This document shows, in pieces, positions 1 through 8,561 of a stretch of DNA of 49,540 nt. This DNA is from an uncultured Muribaculaceae bacterium. Its GTDB lineage: Bacteria > Bacteroidota > Bacteroidia > Bacteroidales > Muribaculaceae. The stretch is from the NCBI GenBank assembly GCA_910585755.1, contig CAJUFH010000017.1, positions 1 to 49,540 on the forward strand, in the 5' to 3' direction. The number at the start of each line of letters is the position of its first letter. Position 1 is the first letter of the stretch. The notes beneath the pieces are model-generated. The model made no database searches and was not told the DNA's origin. It saw only the letters and a program-made list of their open reading frames with translations. Position numbers and translations under genes: made by a program.

Positions 1-401
1 AATCTAACCATTAGGCAATTATGAAATTGCGCTTTTTTGAGTGGCGAAGTCAGGATAGTGTATGATTTGGTTAAAGTTCGTCGGTTAAAGTCCTTTTGAG
101 GGGTCATGCGCCCTTTTTATCCTCTTGAATTTGAGCGCAAAATTATACAAATTTTCACATATCCGCAGCCCCTGTCCGTTAATCAATGTTAACGCAATAA
201 TTTTTTAACAGCCCCTCCAAGAGCCGTAGCGGAGAGCTCCTGCCGGGGGCCGTCACCAAGGGACCGTGCCGCTACGTGCGCGAGGCGTGAGCCGAGTGAG
301 GGAGCTGAGTGAGGGACCCGAGCGAGGGAGCGCAATAGAGAATCGGCGGCAGCCGGGAAATCCCGACCGCCGCCGACAATAAGTCATGATGCAACCTCGG
401 T
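1..401. other. Gene-free stretch with GC-rich repeats
   Basis: No credible gene is visible. The first 210 bases are AT-rich and unremarkable. Positions 226-275 can fold (GTAGCGG at 226-232 pairs with CCGCTAC at 269-275). Positions 292-330 are three tandem 13-base units of the form CCGAGTGAGGGAG, preceded by a GCGAGGCGTGAGCCGAG motif that recurs in other intergenic regions of this window. The right end (344-375) is a likely terminator for the lipoprotein gene. Confidence 0.6.
344..375 (-). terminator. Probable terminator of the lipoprotein gene
   Basis: CGGCGGC (344-350) pairs with GCCGCCG (369-375), and an inner GGG/CCC stem sits in the loop. The stem lies 26 bases past the stop codon of the lipoprotein gene and is followed on the minus strand by a T-rich ATTCTCTATT tract rather than a clean run of T. 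Confidence 0.5.
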
Positions 402-860
402 TTATTTGTAAATATAGTTGCCGTCCTTCCAGCCATTGCCCGACTTGGTGAGGGTTACCGAGCCGCCGTCGCTCGGATGGAGCACGATGCGGTCAGCCGT
501 GTACTCGTAAGTCCCGGTCTCCGTCTTGTCGAGGTTCTGGATCAGCTCCCATTTTCCGGTCGCGATGTCCTTGCTCTCGGCAGTCTGCTTCATTACGCGG
601 GTGAAGTTCTTCGCCGTGAAGGAGAGCTTGAAGTTGGTGCTGATTTTCATGTAGCCGTCGTTCGAGCTTTCAACGCAACTGAAGGTCTTCCCCGCTACCG
701 GGTTCTTGCCGGTCGAAGAGCCGCCGGTATTGCCGGAGCCGCCGGAGTTGCCTCCGCCCTGTTCGGTCGATTCGGGTTCGTCATCGTCGCCCCCGCAGGA
801 AGCGAAAGTCAGCCCTGCTACGCAGAGCACCGCCATAAGGCAGAATCTGAATTTTCTCAT
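402..860 (-). CDS. Small lipoprotein of unknown function
   Basis: A 152-residue protein with a signal peptide ending in a lipobox (FASC, lipidated Cys22), followed by GGDDDEPE and a Gly/Ser/Asn-rich linker to about residue 55. An acidic cluster right after the lipidated Cys resembles the Bacteroidetes lipoprotein export signal, so a surface location is possible (inference). The rest looks like a small beta-rich domain with the pattern GKWEL...TGTYEYTADRIVL, as in lipocalin-like lipoproteins of Bacteroidales. That resemblance is weak and I assign no function. It starts 34 bases after the apt stop on the same strand, so read-through from apt is likely. Confidence 0.8.
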   Translation of the reverse strand: MRKFRFCLMAVLCVAGLTFASCGGDDDEPESTEQGGGNSGGSGNTGGSSTGKNPVAGKTFSCVESSNDGYMKISTNFKLSFTAKNFTRVMKQTAESKDIATGKWELIQNLDKTETGTYEYTADRIVLHPSDGGSVTLTKSGNGWKDGNYIYK

Positions 861-894
861 AGTTGTGTGTTATGATTGGTGTGTGAAAGTTGAA

Positions 895-1413
895 TCAGTA
901 TGTAATCAGCGAGGTCACCTCGACGTCGGCGGGGAGGTTCTTGCGCCCTTCGAGGGCCGACAGCTCGATGATGAAGTTTACATAAATCTTGCGGGGATTC
1001 ATGCGCTTCACCAGCTCGACGGCGGCCGACATCGTGCCGCCGGTTGCGAGCACGTCGTCGTGGATGACGACGATGTCGTCCTCCGTGATCGCGTCGCGGT
1101 GGATTTCGATAACGTCCTTTCCGTACTCCTTGTCATAGGAGGCGGTCAGGGTGTCGGCGGGGAGCTTGCCGGGCTTGCGCACGGGCACGAATCCCGCGCC
1201 CAGCTCGAAGGCCAGGATGGAGCCTCCGATGAAGCCGCGGCTCTCGATGCCGACGACTTTCGTCACCCCCTTGTCGCGGTAGAGCTGGCTGAGGTCCCAG
1301 CCGATGATGTGGAGCGCGCGGGGATCCTTGAAGACCGTTGTCAGGTCCTTGAACACGATACCCTTTTTCGGGAAGTCGTAGACGTCGCGGATTCTTGATT
1401 TGATGTATTCCAT
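895..1413 (-). CDS. apt: Adenine phosphoribosyltransferase
   Basis: Converts adenine and PRPP to AMP in cytosolic purine salvage. The 172-residue length is typical of the family. The PRPP-binding signature is clear (IHDDVLATGGTMSAA, about residues 117-131), as is the N-terminal region with FPKKGIVFKDLTT and the ESRGFIGG segment. The ATG at 1413 matches the usual family start. It lies 122 bases downstream of mnmG on the same strand. That gap holds a perfect parS-like palindrome and no clear promoter, so apt may be read from the ybeY promoter. Confidence 0.95.
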   Translation of the reverse strand: MEYIKSRIRDVYDFPKKGIVFKDLTTVFKDPRALHIIGWDLSQLYRDKGVTKVVGIESRGFIGGSILAFELGAGFVPVRKPGKLPADTLTASYDKEYGKDVIEIHRDAITEDDIVVIHDDVLATGGTMSAAVELVKRMNPRKIYVNFIIELSALEGRKNLPADVEVTSLITY

Positions 1414-1496
1414 ATTTTTTACGTTTTAGTTGTTTATTCTGTCTTTGTTTCCCGGGCGCCGCCCGCGCAACTCGCTATGACCGCGGCGGTTGCGTA

Positions 1497-1512
1497 TGTT
1501 CCACGTGGAACA
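1497..1512. promoter_or_regulatory. parS: parS-like 16-bp perfect palindrome
   Basis: The sequence is TGTTCCACGTGGAACA, a perfect palindrome in the gap between mnmG and apt. It matches the ParB centromere consensus TGTTNCACGTGNAACA at every defined position. parS sites cluster around the replication origin in many bacteria, and mnmG (gidA) is a classic origin-near gene. ParB binding here is inferred from sequence alone. No parA or parB is in the window. Confidence 0.7.
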
Positions 1513-1535
1513 ACCGAGCGTAGCCGCCATTCGCG

Positions 1536-3455
1536 TCAGCGACCGCTGAGGAGGAGAAGTATGTTGATGTCGGCGGGCGAAACGCCGGGGATGCGCGACG
1601 CCTGGCCGATAGTTTCGGGATTGATTTTCTCAAGCTTCTGGCGAGCCTCGGTGGAGAGGGATGTAAGGCTCTTGTAGTCGAAGCGTCCCTGGATACGGAT
1701 GCCGTCGAGGCGCATCAGTTTCTCGGCAGTCTGCCGCTCGCGCTTGATATATCCGTCGTACTTGATCAGCACCTCGGCCGACTCCACAATCTCGCTCCGG
1801 CGCTCAGCCTCAATCTCCTCCAGACGGAGGCGCAGCGGCTCGTAGACCTTAGCGAGAAGGGATATCGAGAGCTGGGGTCGAAGCACGAGCGCCTCGAGCT
1901 TGCACCCCTCCCGTAGCGGCATAATCCGCAGCGGGGTGTCGGCGATGCCAAGCTCGGCATTGAGGGTCTCCAGCAGCGGGTTCATAACCGCCGCCTTGAC
2001 GCTGTGGTTCCTTACAAAATCAATAAGCGCGTCCCTCGCCGAGAGCTTCGTACGGAGCAGTTCCAGGCGCTCCGCTGAAGCCAGCCCGAGGGAGGCGGCG
2101 CGGGGAGTAAGGCGCGCGTCGGCGTCATCCTGGCGCAGCAGAATCCGGTACTCGGCGCGGGAGGTAAACATTCGGTAAGGCTCGTCAACCCCTTTTGTCA
2201 CGAGGTCGTCAATCAGCACCCCGATATACGCCTCGTCGCGGGAAAGGCGCAGTTCCTCTCCTCGCCCGAGGGCGCGGAGAGCGGCGTTCGCACCGGCCAC
2301 GAGCCCCTGCCCCGCGGCCTCCTCGTAGCCTGTCGTGCCGTTAATCTGTCCGGCGAAAAAGAGGCCGTCGACGAGCTTTGTCTCGAGGGTATGGCGTAGT
2401 TGCGTGGGGTCGAAAAAGTCATATTCGATGGCGTAGCCAGGGCGGTAGATCTGAACGTCGGCGAACGCCGGAATCGTCTTCAGGGCCTCGATCTGGATGT
2501 CAATCGGAAGCGACGACGAGAAGCCGTTAAGGTAAAACTCCTGCCCTTCCTCGCTCTCCGGCTCCAGGAAAAGCTGGTGTTCGGTCTTGTCGGCGAACGT
2601 GACAATCTTGGTCTCGATCGAGGGGCAGTAACGCGGCCCTATGCTCTGGATCTGCCCGTTGTAGAGGGGGGAATCAGGGAGGCCGCGGCGCAGTACCTCG
2701 TGGGTGCGCTCGTTGGTGTAGACGGTGAAACAGCGGCGCTGTTTAAGCTCCCGCCTTACCTCCGGAAGGTAGGAGAACTTATGGAAATCCTCCTCCAGCT
2801 CCTGGGGCTGGGTAAGCTCCCATCTGACGGAGCGGCCGTCGATGCGCACCGGGGTGCCTGTCTTCATCCTGTCAGTCGCGAAGCCGAGAGAGCGGAGCTG
2901 CTCGGTAATGCCGTGCGAGGCGGGTTCCGCGCAACGGCCTCCGGGGAGCTGCGTGCGTCCGATATGCATCAGGCCGTTCAGGAAGGTGCCGTTTGTGAGC
3001 ACTACCGCCTTAGCACTGAACTCTACTCCGAGGGCCGTCCTCACCCCCTTCACTCGCTTGCTCTCCTCATCGAAAACGAGCGAGACCACGGAGTCCTGCC
3101 AGAGGTAAAGGCCGGGAGTATTCTCGAGTATATGCCGCCAAAGTTCCGAGAAACGCATCCTGTCGCTCTGCGCACGCGGGCTCCACATCGCAGGGCCCTT
3201 CGAGCGGTTGAGCAGACGGAACTGCAACGCGGTGCGGTCTGTCACAATCCCCATCATGCCACCCAAGGCGTCGATTTCCCTCACAATCTGCCCCTTCGCG
3301 ATTCCGCCGACGGCGGGATTGCAGCTCATCTGGGCAATCTTGTTAAGATCCATCGTGATGAGGAGCGTGGACGCTCCGATACGCGCCGCGGCGTGGGCAG
3401 CCTCGCAACCGGCATGCCCGGCTCCGACAACAATTACGTCGTAGTCGAATCTCAT
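1536..3455 (-). CDS. mnmG: tRNA uridine-5-carboxymethylaminomethyl modification enzyme MnmG
   Basis: The FAD-dependent partner of MnmE, which installs (carboxymethyl)aminomethyl groups on wobble uridine 34 of tRNAs. The 639-residue length is normal for the family. The N-terminal Rossmann FAD motif VVGAGHAGCEAA (residues 9-20) is present, with PAVGGIAKGQIVREIDALGG and the RSKGPAMWSPRAQ block. Later motifs include GLFFAGQINGTTGYEEAAGQG, the RAEYR segment, and the C-terminal helical domain ending SPADINILLLL. It starts 13 bases after ybeY and is almost certainly cotranscribed with it from the promoter at 4110-4141. Confidence 0.97.
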   Translation of the reverse strand: MRFDYDVIVVGAGHAGCEAAHAAARIGASTLLITMDLNKIAQMSCNPAVGGIAKGQIVREIDALGGMMGIVTDRTALQFRLLNRSKGPAMWSPRAQSDRMRFSELWRHILENTPGLYLWQDSVVSLVFDEESKRVKGVRTALGVEFSAKAVVLTNGTFLNGLMHIGRTQLPGGRCAEPASHGITEQLRSLGFATDRMKTGTPVRIDGRSVRWELTQPQELEEDFHKFSYLPEVRRELKQRRCFTVYTNERTHEVLRRGLPDSPLYNGQIQSIGPRYCPSIETKIVTFADKTEHQLFLEPESEEGQEFYLNGFSSSLPIDIQIEALKTIPAFADVQIYRPGYAIEYDFFDPTQLRHTLETKLVDGLFFAGQINGTTGYEEAAGQGLVAGANAALRALGRGEELRLSRDEAYIGVLIDDLVTKGVDEPYRMFTSRAEYRILLRQDDADARLTPRAASLGLASAERLELLRTKLSARDALIDFVRNHSVKAAVMNPLLETLNAELGIADTPLRIMPLREGCKLEALVLRPQLSISLLAKVYEPLRLRLEEIEAERRSEIVESAEVLIKYDGYIKRERQTAEKLMRLDGIRIQGRFDYKSLTSLSTEARQKLEKINPETIGQASRIPGVSPADINILLLLSGR

Positions 3456-3468
3456 ATCAGTCAGATTC

Positions 3469-4089
3469 TTAAAAATGCTTTTCTGTATCTTTCAACTCGC
3501 GGTCGGCCTCCTTGGCAGTTTTCCAGACCTCCTTGTCGGCATCGTCAGCGGTATGCCAAAGTTCCTTGTCGGCACTCCTCTCATTATCAGCCATATAAGC
3601 CCGTTCGGAAGGCCGGTTCTCTTTCTTATCGGCAAAAGGGGTCACCCCGGTCTTCTCCGCAATTTCACTCAGCAGGTCAAGCGACTGGTTTTCAGCAGCT
3701 TCCATAATTTCACGCTCACCGGGACCCTTGTCGTTGATCCCGCAGAGATGGAGAATGCCGTGGATTATGACGCGAAGAAGCTCCTGCCGGTAGCTCACCC
3801 CCTGGAGCGCCGCGTTGGAGTCTACGGTGTCGAGGGAGATGAATATGTCGCCGCGGAGCAGCTTGCCCCGGCAGTCGTCGAAAGTGATGATGTCGGTGTA
3901 GTAGTCGTGGTTGAGAAACTGCCGGTTTACCTCGAGGATCCGCTCGTCGTCACAGAAGATATATGTGACCGGGCCGAGGATGCGCCCGCGGCTCTCGGCC
4001 ACAGCCCGCACCCACTTCTCAATCAGTGCGAAATTCAGGGGTGGCATCTCCGCCGACCCTTGCGCAAGCCATTGAAAATTCGTTGTCAT
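3469..4089 (-). CDS. ybeY: Endoribonuclease YbeY (rRNA maturation factor) with repeat tail
   Basis: A single-strand endoribonuclease of the UPF0054 family, involved in 16S rRNA 3'-end processing and ribosome quality control. The metal site HGILHLCGINDKGPGERE has the first two histidines of the classic HGxLHLxGYDH motif. The last position is DK rather than DH, which I recall as usual for Bacteroidetes members. I chose the ATG at 4089 because a promoter at 4110-4141 lies between it and the upstream in-frame start, leaving a leader of about a dozen bases. The protein is 206 residues. The last 66 residues form a charged tail beyond the normal family end, and the final 34 are three 11-residue repeats (ADKELWHTADD, ADKEVWKTAKE, ADRELKDTEKH). 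Confidence 0.93.
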   Translation of the reverse strand: MTTNFQWLAQGSAEMPPLNFALIEKWVRAVAESRGRILGPVTYIFCDDERILEVNRQFLNHDYYTDIITFDDCRGKLLRGDIFISLDTVDSNAALQGVSYRQELLRVIIHGILHLCGINDKGPGEREIMEAAENQSLDLLSEIAEKTGVTPFADKKENRPSERAYMADNERSADKELWHTADDADKEVWKTAKEADRELKDTEKHF

Positions 4090-4109
4090 GCAAAATCGAA
4101 AAATACCTA

Positions 4110-4141
4110 CAAAGGTATAAAATTTTTTCCTCAGTATCAAC
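4110..4141 (-). promoter_or_regulatory. Promoter of the ybeY-mnmG operon
   Basis: On the minus strand TACCTTTG (-7 element, 4110-4117) lies 20 bases downstream of GTTG (-33 element, 4138-4141). This fits the Bacteroidetes sigma consensus TTTG-N19-21-TAnnTTTG with one mismatch. Transcription would start near 4103, just ahead of the ybeY ATG. Confidence 0.75.
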
Positions 4142-4390
4142 GGCAAAATCGGGCCTCATCTCCGCCCTCTCCTCGCAAGCCATTTTTCCGGCAGAAAAGC
4201 CGAAAAGCCGAAAAACAAGCGTAACTCCCTAATTCTCTTAGATTTAAAGCCCAAACAAGCCTAATTTGGGCCGAAATGGCCGCGATTTTTCATCTCAGCC
4301 AGGTAGCTGCCCGCGAATTTCGCGCTGAAAAACGCCAAACCATGCCCTCCCCGCTCGGAAGCCGGCCCTCCCCTACCCTATCGTCCGCAA

Positions 4391-5314
4391 TCAGCGGCCC
4401 GCGGGTCGCTGGTTGCGCGGATGATGCTGGAGGATCTGGGCGCGGAGCGCGGTGCGGTCGAGATGGAGGTAGATTTCGGTTGTCGCGATGGACTCGTGGC
4501 CGAGCATCTGCTGGATCGCGCGGAGGTTCGCTCCCCCTTCGAGGAGGTGCGTCGCGAAAGAATGGCGGAGCGTATGCGGGGAGATTGTCTTGCGGATGCC
4601 CGCGAGAGCCGCCAGGTCGCGGATAATCATAAACACCATCTGCCGCGTCAGCCGCTTCCCGCGGCGGTTAAGGAAAAGGGTATTCTCATCTCCCGGTTTA
4701 GGCTTGACATCGCTGCGGTCGGTCGCGACATATTCAGCGATCAGCCGCGTCGCCAGAGGTGAAATAGGAACGATGCGCTCCTTCTCCCCCTTGCCGCGGA
4801 CAGTGATATACCCCTCATCCAGGAAGAGCTGCGAGAGCTGCAGGTCGACCAGCTCGCTGACGCGGAGTCCGCACCCGTACAGCGTCTCGATAATCGCCCT
4901 GTTGCGGCGCCCGAGGGGGTCGTCAATGTTGATGCAGGAAATCATCGAGTCGATTTCCTCGACCGTCAGCACCTCCGGGAGCTTGCGCCCCGTGCGGGGA
5001 GTCTGCAGTAGGATTGTCGGGTCCTCCTCAATGAATGTCTCCATCTTCAGGAAGTGGAAAAAACTCTTTATTCCCGACACAATCCGCGACTGCGAGGTAG
5101 GCGAGATTCCGAGGTCGTGGAGTTCCGCCAGGAAGCTCTGCAGCTCGGCGTAGGTTACCTCCGTAAAGCCGATTCCCTCCGTTTCGAGGTAGTTCATCAG
5201 CTTGTCGAGGTCGAAGCCGTACGCCTCGACAGTCTGCGGCGACAGCCCCTTCTGAAGCCTCAGAAAGGCGGTGTAAAACTCGCGCAACTTGGGAAAATCG
5301 GGTAGCGGTCGCAT
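4391..5314 (-). CDS. xerD: Tyrosine recombinase of the XerC/XerD type
   Basis: A site-specific recombinase of the family that resolves chromosome dimers at dif with FtsK. The 307-residue protein has an N-terminal SAM-like core-binding domain (about 1-95) and a complete catalytic set: R151 in LYGCGLRVSEL, K175 in RGKGEKER, H247 and R250 in SPHTLRHSFATH, H273 in LGHESI and the Tyr282 nucleophile. Length and completeness fit a housekeeping XerD rather than a mobile-element integrase, but XerC versus XerD cannot be settled here. The ATG at 5314 is four bases past the stop of the upstream gene, and the conserved N-terminus (RPLPDFPKLREFYTAF) begins there. Confidence 0.9.
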   Translation of the reverse strand: MRPLPDFPKLREFYTAFLRLQKGLSPQTVEAYGFDLDKLMNYLETEGIGFTEVTYAELQSFLAELHDLGISPTSQSRIVSGIKSFFHFLKMETFIEEDPTILLQTPRTGRKLPEVLTVEEIDSMISCINIDDPLGRRNRAIIETLYGCGLRVSELVDLQLSQLFLDEGYITVRGKGEKERIVPISPLATRLIAEYVATDRSDVKPKPGDENTLFLNRRGKRLTRQMVFMIIRDLAALAGIRKTISPHTLRHSFATHLLEGGANLRAIQQMLGHESIATTEIYLHLDRTALRAQILQHHPRNQRPAGR

Positions 5315-5318
5315 ATCG

Positions 5319-5915
5319 TCAGCGGGGGAAAAGCACCTGGAAAACCTGCGACGGGAGTCCCCGCCGCGCGACAACGAGCATCGAATGCCAACCGTCGAAA
5401 ACAATCCCCGCGGGAGGATTTTCAAGGAGCAGCCGCCGGAGCCGCCTCCCCTCTCGGGAGCGGTTGACCCCCGTCAGGAGAAACGCCCCTCCCTTCCCCG
5501 CAAGCCTCTCGCGGACCACTTCCGCAGCCCCCTCCGCCTCTCCTTTAAAGGAGTCAGCAAGGAGCAACGGGAGCCGTTCCGGCTCCTGTTCCGGGATAGC
5601 CAAAGCGGCGATTTCCGAGAGGAACGACCGGGCTTCTCCCATCGATTCAGAAGAACCTTCCGACGACAGCTCCGCCGGGCATCCGAACTCACCCCGGAGG
5701 TGCAGCAGGACGCGGTACAACCCCCTCGCCTCGCGCTCAGAGCGCCCGTGGCGGGAGGCTACCTCTCCTAACTCGTCGTAGGCGTAATAGCCCGACGACG
5801 CGTCGCGGAGAACGCCCGTGATAAAAGAGAAACCGTATGGGGAATGTATGCCGAAACCGAACGAGTGGCGCGCCCGGAATGGCCATTTCAGCACCCCTTC
5901 GAGGTAGTAGTTCAT
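5319..5915 (-). CDS. Degenerate methyltransferase-like protein of unknown function
   Basis: A 198-residue protein between the YfhO gene (4-base ATGA overlap) and xerD. The N-terminus (RARHSFGFGIHSPYGFSFITGVL...YYAYDEL) and the C-terminal block (FLLTGVNRSREGRRLRRLLLENPPAGIVFDGWHSMLVVAR) resemble the two ends of a Bacteroidetes class I SAM-dependent methyltransferase family that typically begins GxHSPF and ends D-HxGLVFF. I see no glycine-rich SAM loop in the middle, and the protein is shorter than those relatives as I remember them, so catalysis is doubtful. The assignment is from memory and tentative. Confidence 0.6.
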   Translation of the reverse strand: MNYYLEGVLKWPFRARHSFGFGIHSPYGFSFITGVLRDASSGYYAYDELGEVASRHGRSEREARGLYRVLLHLRGEFGCPAELSSEGSSESMGEARSFLSEIAALAIPEQEPERLPLLLADSFKGEAEGAAEVVRERLAGKGGAFLLTGVNRSREGRRLRRLLLENPPAGIVFDGWHSMLVVARRGLPSQVFQVLFPR

Positions 5916-8539
5916 ACGTCTGCCGGGGCCTTCTTTTCCTCCTCCGGGGTCTTGCCGCCGAGCAGCCAGTAGAGGAGCGCGGCGAGGCAGAGAACGTAAA
6001 TCAGGATTACAGCGACGCGGGCCGTCGCGACAGTCGCGGTCACCGAACGGGGCGCGAAACGCATCTCCAGCCGGTGGGTTCCCGCCGGCACTTTGACAGC
6101 CCTCAGCAGGTAGTTGACGCGGCCGATTTCAACCGGCTTGCCGTCGATTTCAGCCTCCCAGCCCCAGGGGAAATAGACCTCCGAGAACACCGCCACGCGG
6201 GGGATCTCCGAGCTGTATTTATAGGTCAGGCGGCCGGGGGCATAGGTAGTCTCGACAATCGGTTCGCCGGGGGTCGCGGCAGGCGCGGCGGCGGTTCCGA
6301 GCAGGGGCTTGAACTTCTCGTCGGCCACGGCGACATGCCGCAGGTCGATTTGCGAGAGAGCCGCCATCTCGGCGTCGGCGTTCGGCACATAAACAATGGA
6401 ATCGACAAACCACGCGTTACCCATCGCCCGGTCGTTGAAGGCAAGTTGCCCGTCGGGGGTGATTATGTAGCGGGCGTTGAGCATGTCGAGCACCCGCATG
6501 TCGGCCTCGGTCGCAGCGCCGCGGGCGATGTTCCCGAGGTGGCGGTCAATCAGGTCCTGGTAGCGGGTAAGTTTCGCGGCGTGGTAGCCGCCGATTGTCT
6601 TGTGGCGGTAGGAGGGCGCGGCCTGGTAGAATCCGGGAATATCCATCACGCGGAAATTCATAGTCGTGTCGGCCAGGATCGCGCGGTCGTTGGGGGTCAT
6701 CGGGAACGGGTCGGAAGCCGACAGCTCCGGCGAGCAGAAGCTGTCGTGCGAGAGATAGCGCTTGTCAACGGTGTAGAGGTCGGCGCACACCAGCAGGGCG
6801 ATAACCGTAACCCCCATCCAGGCCTTCACCTTCCCTCTGAGGCAGAGCATCAGCGCCCCGAAAGAGAGCAGGATGAATATCAGCGAGCGGAGCGAGTCGG
6901 CCTTCACCAGCCCGTAGCGCAGGTTCTCGACAACGGCGGCGATGGCCGGATTGTCAATCGAGAACATCGCTACCGCATCAGCGGGATAGCCACCCTGCTG
7001 AAGCTGGTACGCGATCATGTCGGAAAGCTGCTGGTCCCCCTCGCTGATTGCCGGGCCGTAGAGCTGCGGGAAGAGCCACCCTACGAGGCAGAAGAACGCC
7101 GCGGCCCCGAAGGAGGCGTAAAGAGCCTTCTTGTACTTGTCGAACGCCCCGGGGGTCGTCAATAGCTTCTGCAACGCGAGAATCGCCAGCAGCGGGATTG
7201 TGAACTCGGCGACAACCAGGATGCTTTCCACGGTTCTGAACCGGGAATACATCGGAACATAGTCGATAAACAGGTCGGTGAACCACTGCATGTAGCGCCC
7301 CAAGGCGAGGAACACCGACAGGAGTGTGGCAACCAGGAGCGCCCATTTGACAGGCCCCTTATCTATGATACAACCGAGAATAAAGAGCGTGAAGATAATC
7401 GCCCCGACATACACCGGGCCGTTCGTTCCCTCCGGCTCCCCGAAATACTGGCCGACATACCCAGCGACATACTGTCGCTCCGCCTCGTTGAGGCCGATAC
7501 GGGTAGCGGCCTCGTCGGCTCCGGGGAGGTCCATTACGGAGGTCGCGACCATCTGCCCCGCTACGGGTTTGGCCGAAGCGCCCCCCTTGATGTTGGGAAT
7601 CAGCAGGGAGAAGGTCTCAGAGCGCCCGTAAGAGTACTGGGTGATATAGTCGCGGTCAAGTCCGGCGGTCTTCTCGGAAGCCTTCGCCGGGTCGGCGGAA
7701 AGCTCCGAATGGGCCCCGCGCATACTCTCCTTTGAATATTTATAGGTGTTGTAGAGGTTCGGAAGGTTGGCGCATACAGCGAGACAGGCGGCGACGGCCA
7801 GCGCCCCTGTGGCGGCCAGCCAGCGGCGCACGCGCTTCTCCCGTATGGCGTTAACCAGGAACGCAACCGACAGGGCGAGCACCACGAACAGGAAGTAGTA
7901 GCTCATCTGGACGTGGTTGCTGATAATCTGCATCATCGCGAACAGCGCGGCGATCGCAGAGCCGGCGAGGTAGCGCCCGCGGTATGCCAGGATGATGCCC
8001 CCGAGCGTCGGCGGGATATATGCCAGGGTCACGAACTTCCATATGTGTCCCGCCCCGATTATGATTATGAAATAGGTCGAGAAACACCAGGCCACGGCGC
8101 CAATCAGCCCATAGTACCAGCGCACCCTCATGCACGCCATCAGAATCAGGAAGCCGAACATCATCATGAACAGCAGGTTGGACGGGGACGGGAGTCCCAG
8201 CCCGTAGACCTTAGTAATCCACGAGAAAAGGGAGTCGGAGGGGTAGGTCGGCGTGATCTGGAAGGTCGGCATGCCGGAGAAGAGGGCGTTGGTCCACCGC
8301 GGTTCCTCCCCCCCGCTGGCCTCGGCGTAAGCCTTTACCTCGTGGGAAATCGCGGCGCCCTGCTGCATGTCGTGCTGGCGCAACTGGTTCCCCATCGACG
8401 CGTCGGGATAGAAGAACGCGATCGCGAGCACCGCTGCGACAGCCATAGACACGAAAAATCCCCATACCTGCGGGTTACGGAACGCGCCTTTGATGGCGGA
8501 AGGCGCGGCCGCGAGCCGCTCTTTGATATTCTGTTTCAT
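5912..8539 (-). CDS. YfhO-family multi-spanning membrane protein
   Basis: An 875-residue integral membrane protein with an N-terminal transmembrane segment (about 26-46), then the periplasmic signature PRWTNALFSGMPTFQI that marks the YfhO family in Bacteroidetes. About a dozen further hydrophobic segments follow, then a large extracytoplasmic domain (about 590-830) and a final transmembrane helix near 840-860. Relatives in Firmicutes act in lipoteichoic-acid glycosylation. The Bacteroidetes role is not established, though a GT-C-like envelope glycosylation role is plausible. It is first in a minus-strand unit with the methyltransferase-like gene and xerD. Confidence 0.88.
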   Translation of the reverse strand: MKQNIKERLAAAPSAIKGAFRNPQVWGFFVSMAVAAVLAIAFFYPDASMGNQLRQHDMQQGAAISHEVKAYAEASGGEEPRWTNALFSGMPTFQITPTYPSDSLFSWITKVYGLGLPSPSNLLFMMMFGFLILMACMRVRWYYGLIGAVAWCFSTYFIIIIGAGHIWKFVTLAYIPPTLGGIILAYRGRYLAGSAIAALFAMMQIISNHVQMSYYFLFVVLALSVAFLVNAIREKRVRRWLAATGALAVAACLAVCANLPNLYNTYKYSKESMRGAHSELSADPAKASEKTAGLDRDYITQYSYGRSETFSLLIPNIKGGASAKPVAGQMVATSVMDLPGADEAATRIGLNEAERQYVAGYVGQYFGEPEGTNGPVYVGAIIFTLFILGCIIDKGPVKWALLVATLLSVFLALGRYMQWFTDLFIDYVPMYSRFRTVESILVVAEFTIPLLAILALQKLLTTPGAFDKYKKALYASFGAAAFFCLVGWLFPQLYGPAISEGDQQLSDMIAYQLQQGGYPADAVAMFSIDNPAIAAVVENLRYGLVKADSLRSLIFILLSFGALMLCLRGKVKAWMGVTVIALLVCADLYTVDKRYLSHDSFCSPELSASDPFPMTPNDRAILADTTMNFRVMDIPGFYQAAPSYRHKTIGGYHAAKLTRYQDLIDRHLGNIARGAATEADMRVLDMLNARYIITPDGQLAFNDRAMGNAWFVDSIVYVPNADAEMAALSQIDLRHVAVADEKFKPLLGTAAAPAATPGEPIVETTYAPGRLTYKYSSEIPRVAVFSEVYFPWGWEAEIDGKPVEIGRVNYLLRAVKVPAGTHRLEMRFAPRSVTATVATARVAVILIYVLCLAALLYWLLGGKTPEEEKKAPADV

Positions 8540-8561
8540 AAGAAATTACTGATTTTAAGGG

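Noticed and set aside
1..401. Replication origin in the left gap next to the parS-like site
   Set aside because: I saw no cluster of DnaA boxes (TTATCCACA type) or clear AT-rich unwinding repeats, so parS alone does not support calling oriC here.
2400..3707. Long plus-strand frame opposite mnmG
   Set aside because: Antisense shadow of a full-length, well conserved mnmG; no recognisable motif.
4391..5314. Mobile-element integrase that might have mobilised neighbouring DNA
   Set aside because: Length, motifs and overlap with housekeeping-style neighbours fit a chromosomal XerC/XerD; no attachment repeats or cargo surround it.
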